Below are positions 7,801-9,472 of a stretch of DNA of 9,472 nucleotides, in pieces. Source of the stretch: Planctomycetaceae bacterium (GTDB taxonomy: Bacteria > Planctomycetota > Planctomycetia > Pirellulales > Pirellulaceae); contig SKVE01000951.1 in assembly GCA_007129635.1 (NCBI GenBank), forward strand, positions 1-9,472, read 5' to 3'. Every line of letters starts with the position of its first letter. Position 1 is the first letter of the stretch. Under the pieces are notes generated by a model. That model was not told the DNA's origin. It did no database searches and saw only the letters and a program-made list of their open reading frames with translations. The position numbers were made by a program, and so were the translations under genes.

Positions 7801-8555
7801 TCCGCTCGATGACAACGCCAATCGTCTGCCAAGGTCCGGACTTGTTCGCTGAACTGATCAAGCAGTGTCGACTGCAGCAAGCTTTCCCATTCAGAATGAT
7901 CGGGACGGATCGGAAAATCCGGGTTCTCCAGGGCCAGCGCGGCGACCGAACGCATCTGGTTCCAGAGCGTCTCGTCCAACGTCACCCAGTCAGCGACCTC
8001 CGAATCGTCGGTCGTCCACAGTTGTGCGGCAAGGTCAGCGGCGGCGTCTTCGACCAGCGTGTCTTGGGAGGTGACCAATTCGATATCGAACCGGCTGGAC
8101 GTCTCGAACACCAGTTCCTGTAAGACTCGATGGCAGAAACCATGGATCGTAAAGACGGGCGCGTGATCGAAGTTCAGCAGAGCGTTTTGCAAACGGTCCT
8201 GGATATCCGGTCGGCGCTCGGTTTCCCAGGCTCCGGCGTCTCGGAGCAGATGAAACACGGTCTGGTCTGCCCGTTTCTGCGTCACCTGCTCTTGGCCCTC
8301 GTGGATCGTCTCGGCTGATTGCAGCAGGTCCAGCGCTTCCCGAACGCGGCTGCGCAAACGTTCCTTCAATTCGGCAGTGGCCGCTTCCGTAAAGGTTGTT
8401 ACCAGGATATCTTCGACTCGGCATTCCGTTTCCAGCAGATAACGCAGATAAAGCGTCGTGATGGTGTACGTCTTGCCCGTCCCCGCACTAGCCGCGATGC
8501 TGTGCGCGCCCGCTAACGTCATCTGCAGCGGATCGAAGGACCGCTTGGTACCCAT
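4800..8555 (-). CDS. recB: RecB, exodeoxyribonuclease V beta subunit
   Basis: RecB supplies the 3'-5' helicase and the only nuclease of RecBCD. The 1251-residue protein (E. coli about 1180) opens with UvrD-type motifs: Walker A ASAGTGKTYT (22-31), Ia VTTFTEAATAELKERL (52-67), Walker B VDEFQDTDPVQ (414-424), GDPKQSIYRFRGAD (450-463), TNWRS (484-488), TIHRSKGLEYPVV (777-789) and LLYVALTRARHQ (847-858). The C-terminal PD-(D/E)XK nuclease shows His1007 in GNLVHDVFE, Asp1139 in GYIDLVF, and Asp1152 with Lys1154 in LDYKTN. The QYHLYAVALDRFL and FGGVIYLFVRG stretches that follow are typical of RecB. Every catalytic residue is present, so both activities should be intact. The ATG at 8555 is supported by AAGGTGA just upstream. 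recC ends 13 bp upstream and recD overlaps by 4 bp, giving the order recC-recB-recD without the ptrA gene that separates recC and recB in E. coli. Confidence 0.98.
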   Translation of the reverse strand: MGTKRSFDPLQMTLAGAHSIAASAGTGKTYTITTLYLRYLLETECRVEDILVTTFTEAATAELKERLRSRVREALDLLQSAETIHEGQEQVTQKRADQTVFHLLRDAGAWETERRPDIQDRLQNALLNFDHAPVFTIHGFCHRVLQELVFETSSRFDIELVTSQDTLVEDAAADLAAQLWTTDDSEVADWVTLDETLWNQMRSVAALALENPDFPIRPDHSEWESLLQSTLLDQFSEQVRTLADDWRCHRAEVAQLLLSARQNDWLNRNTHGREGQLEQSMDFVDRLIVRASPDAFTIGKDGRPEAVQRRLTQSELAKGTKKEHKANKPCHHVFQQLDKLVEQAVQIHQHRTKIITCLLSHLAYTTRDQAVRRKQQRGIMSFSDLLNQVDRALQASQGPRLLKRLRDRYRVAMVDEFQDTDPVQYRIFRRVFQVPHDAADASFRSFIMIGDPKQSIYRFRGADIHSYLQATDETPTQHCHTLDTNWRSDKPLVDGVQAVFASRENPFLYTSIPLPDVEAHHERRFSQRGALEICLVPRHPGADENKAPGRDQALRHVVHRVAAEIVAQQDSRQTLSNADGQTRPLVPGDIAVLCRTGKQLRMLQTELAERNVPAVLQTDESVFDTAEAEATMHALRALIQPGNLTVQFNALASPLFGQDADQLESLRHNEQRLSQWSERFFEWHHLCGARGFIVAWRRLLDQMDVVTRLTGRITGERQVTNYLHLGELLHRQAVTMHAGPDQLLRWLEGCIADPRLRSDDETQLRLETDAAAVQLCTIHRSKGLEYPVVYYPTLWHTYGGGDAAWVIARLDDDGRPLDVPEIDVGSDRLEARLQQDREETRAEDRRLLYVALTRARHQCRIFWTAVRDASDSALGQLMFDELKGNESDKELDRRLRQWVESLPATGIEYRGLDTMATFVDPGRYHPPKTSTTVLDCRRVTRTELPRLVRTSFSALARHVDLADDLEIPDRDVLSRDDTSELDDPILDRQRVPLAEMPGGVNVGNLVHDVFEKVIRDGRRHGPDRLSAAELVQEHLQADLDRYNLDPAWIEPLAAELTKCLTGCIAQVDPAYCMFDLPLEDAACELHFLLPVADHDRQMDARSLGSAFDKATDDLIRSYAARVGRVPPSRLRGFLEGYIDLVFRYQGRWFLLDYKTNQLGPLTTDYGPSRLEETMFRHDYLLQYHLYAVALDRFLSQRVSGYRYERDFGGVIYLFVRGFDAGRSPTQGVYFHRPQQTVIRAIASVLDGEEIQ
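4809..4815 (-). promoter_or_regulatory. Shine-Dalgarno sequence for recD inside the recB end
   Basis: On the minus strand GGAGGAG lies five bases before the GTG start at 4803, within the final codons of recB. It is the strongest ribosome-binding site in the window. It supports the GTG as the recD start, so recD can initiate efficiently despite overlapping recB. Confidence 0.8.
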
Positions 8556-8561
8556 CCTGAA

Positions 8562-8568
8562 TCACCTT
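8562..8568 (-). promoter_or_regulatory. Shine-Dalgarno sequence for recB
   Basis: On the minus strand AAGGTGA lies six bases before the recB ATG at 8555. It directly abuts the recC stop codon (8569-8571), so ribosomes ending recC are placed to start recB. It fixes the recB start. Confidence 0.8.
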
Positions 8569-9472
8569 TCAGACATCGCGTCCACGTGAAGGCCCTTGCT
8601 CCTGATGAACGATATACGGCAGCATCGGTCGGCAGATCGAGTTGACCAGGTACAGAAACAGGTTCTTTTCGCCGGGCTCCTCCTGTTCTGGAACTTCTTG
8701 ACCGTGTTTTTCCAGTCCGGGAACTTCCCGGCACGTCATCCGAAACGGCTCGCGTCCGGCGAACGCCACGCGAACCGAGGCTTTTTCCGCATCGGGGATT
8801 CCCAGGTAGCTGCGTTGGAAAGTATCTTCTGCTTCGCGTAGGAACCCATCATCGAGTCGATCATCGTTACCGGCGAACTTGCCTTGGTGCAGTTGTTCGA
8901 TGGCCCGGTCGACGGGGGCAGGAAACAATGGCAATGGAACGCGAACAGCCGCTAGGTACCATTGCAACAGGTGCGTCAAATGTTCGAGCGCGGCATCGGG
9001 GGCGATCGGCCTGAATCCGATCATTGTGCACTTGCCAAGGCGTCCCACGATACGCGTATCTCCGGCGGCTTGCTGCAACGAGGCGGCGACCAGTAAATGA
9101 TCCAACCAGAGCCGCAGGGTCCGCGAGACTTTCATTTTCGAATAGGTGGCTCGACGCAGCCCCGCAGACGAAACGCCTTCGATCCGCCCGACGACCACGA
9201 AGTCGTCGATTTTCACATGCACCGGCAGGCTGGGCGCGGCGCTGTCCACGCCGATTCGTCCAGCGGCGTCGACCACAGGTTCCGCTTCGCTGACGATGCG
9301 CTGCAGAATATTTTCGCCCAAACGCCCCGCTGGCAGTTGCCCGCCACGACGCAATCTGCCGATCAGTTGGTCGCGTTCCATTTCACTCAACCGTCGCTGA
9401 ATCCATTGCTCGCCCACCTGCCATTGCTCCAGATGGTTCAGGAACAGTGGTTCACGGTCCGACCCCGCCTCG
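8569..9472 (-). CDS. recC: RecC, exodeoxyribonuclease V gamma subunit, C-terminal 300 residues only
   Basis: The frame is open from the right edge to a TGA at 8569-8571, giving 300 residues plus one leftover base. In E. coli RecC is about 1120 residues, so this is roughly the last quarter. The visible part begins EAGSDREPLFLNHLEQWQVG, which resembles the RecC 'D-x-EPF-x-L-x-x-LE' region. A LPAGRLGE segment follows, then SRTLRLWLDHLLVAAS, the RecC pattern 'RLRxWLxHL'. RecC is the non-catalytic scaffold that splits the duplex, threads strands to RecB and RecD and, in E. coli, recognises Chi; its C-terminal domain has an inactive nuclease-like fold that contacts RecB. The GTG at 9417 is internal, not the gene start. 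Identification rests on these motifs and on position just upstream of recB. RecC diverges quickly, so similarity is weaker than for its partners. Confidence 0.9.
   Translation of the reverse strand, partial: EAGSDREPLFLNHLEQWQVGEQWIQRRLSEMERDQLIGRLRRGGQLPAGRLGENILQRIVSEAEPVVDAAGRIGVDSAAPSLPVHVKIDDFVVVGRIEGVSSAGLRRATYSKMKVSRTLRLWLDHLLVAASLQQAAGDTRIVGRLGKCTMIGFRPIAPDAALEHLTHLLQWYLAAVRVPLPLFPAPVDRAIEQLHQGKFAGNDDRLDDGFLREAEDTFQRSYLGIPDAEKASVRVAFAGREPFRMTCREVPGLEKHGQEVPEQEEPGEKNLFLYLVNSICRPMLPYIVHQEQGPSRGRDV

Overview
This 9.5 kb window comes from a moderately GC-rich bacterial chromosome, probably from the phylum Planctomycetota. That assignment is inferred from remembered family resemblance, not from a search. 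It rests on three things: the small divergent protein at the left looks like one of the short unnamed families common in planctomycetes; the large kinase-FHA-kinase protein resembles proteins I associate with planctomycetes and cyanobacteria; and the coding sequence is GC-rich throughout.

Layout, left to right. Positions 1-103 are the end of a 16-bp tandem repeat array that continues past the left edge. A small gene of unknown function (129-359, minus) follows. A 216-bp intergenic stretch separates it from a divergently transcribed gene (576-2816, plus) for a 746-residue signalling protein. That protein has an N-terminal YegI/TerY-associated type kinase domain, a central FHA phosphopeptide-binding domain and a second C-terminal Ser/Thr kinase domain. 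Both kinase domains carry substitutions at positions normally considered essential. The rest of the window (2827-9472, minus) is a tightly packed recC-recB-recD operon encoding the RecBCD helicase-nuclease. recC is cut by the right edge, so only its C-terminal 300 residues are present. recC and recB are 13 bp apart, with the recB Shine-Dalgarno sequence abutting the recC stop codon. recB and recD overlap by 4 bp.

Function. RecB (3'-5' helicase plus PD-(D/E)XK nuclease), RecC and RecD (5'-3' helicase) together process double-strand DNA ends for RecA recombination and degrade foreign linear DNA. All helicase and nuclease motifs visible here are intact, so the complex should be active. The kinase gene converges on recD with only 10 bp between the stop codons and no visible terminator. 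This is close neighbourhood, not evidence of shared function. The most unusual items are the degenerate kinase active sites (Lys to Arg in the first domain; catalytic Asp to Asn in the second) and the 16-bp repeat array. I see no mobile element, CRISPR array, tRNA or rRNA, and no convincing new multi-gene system.
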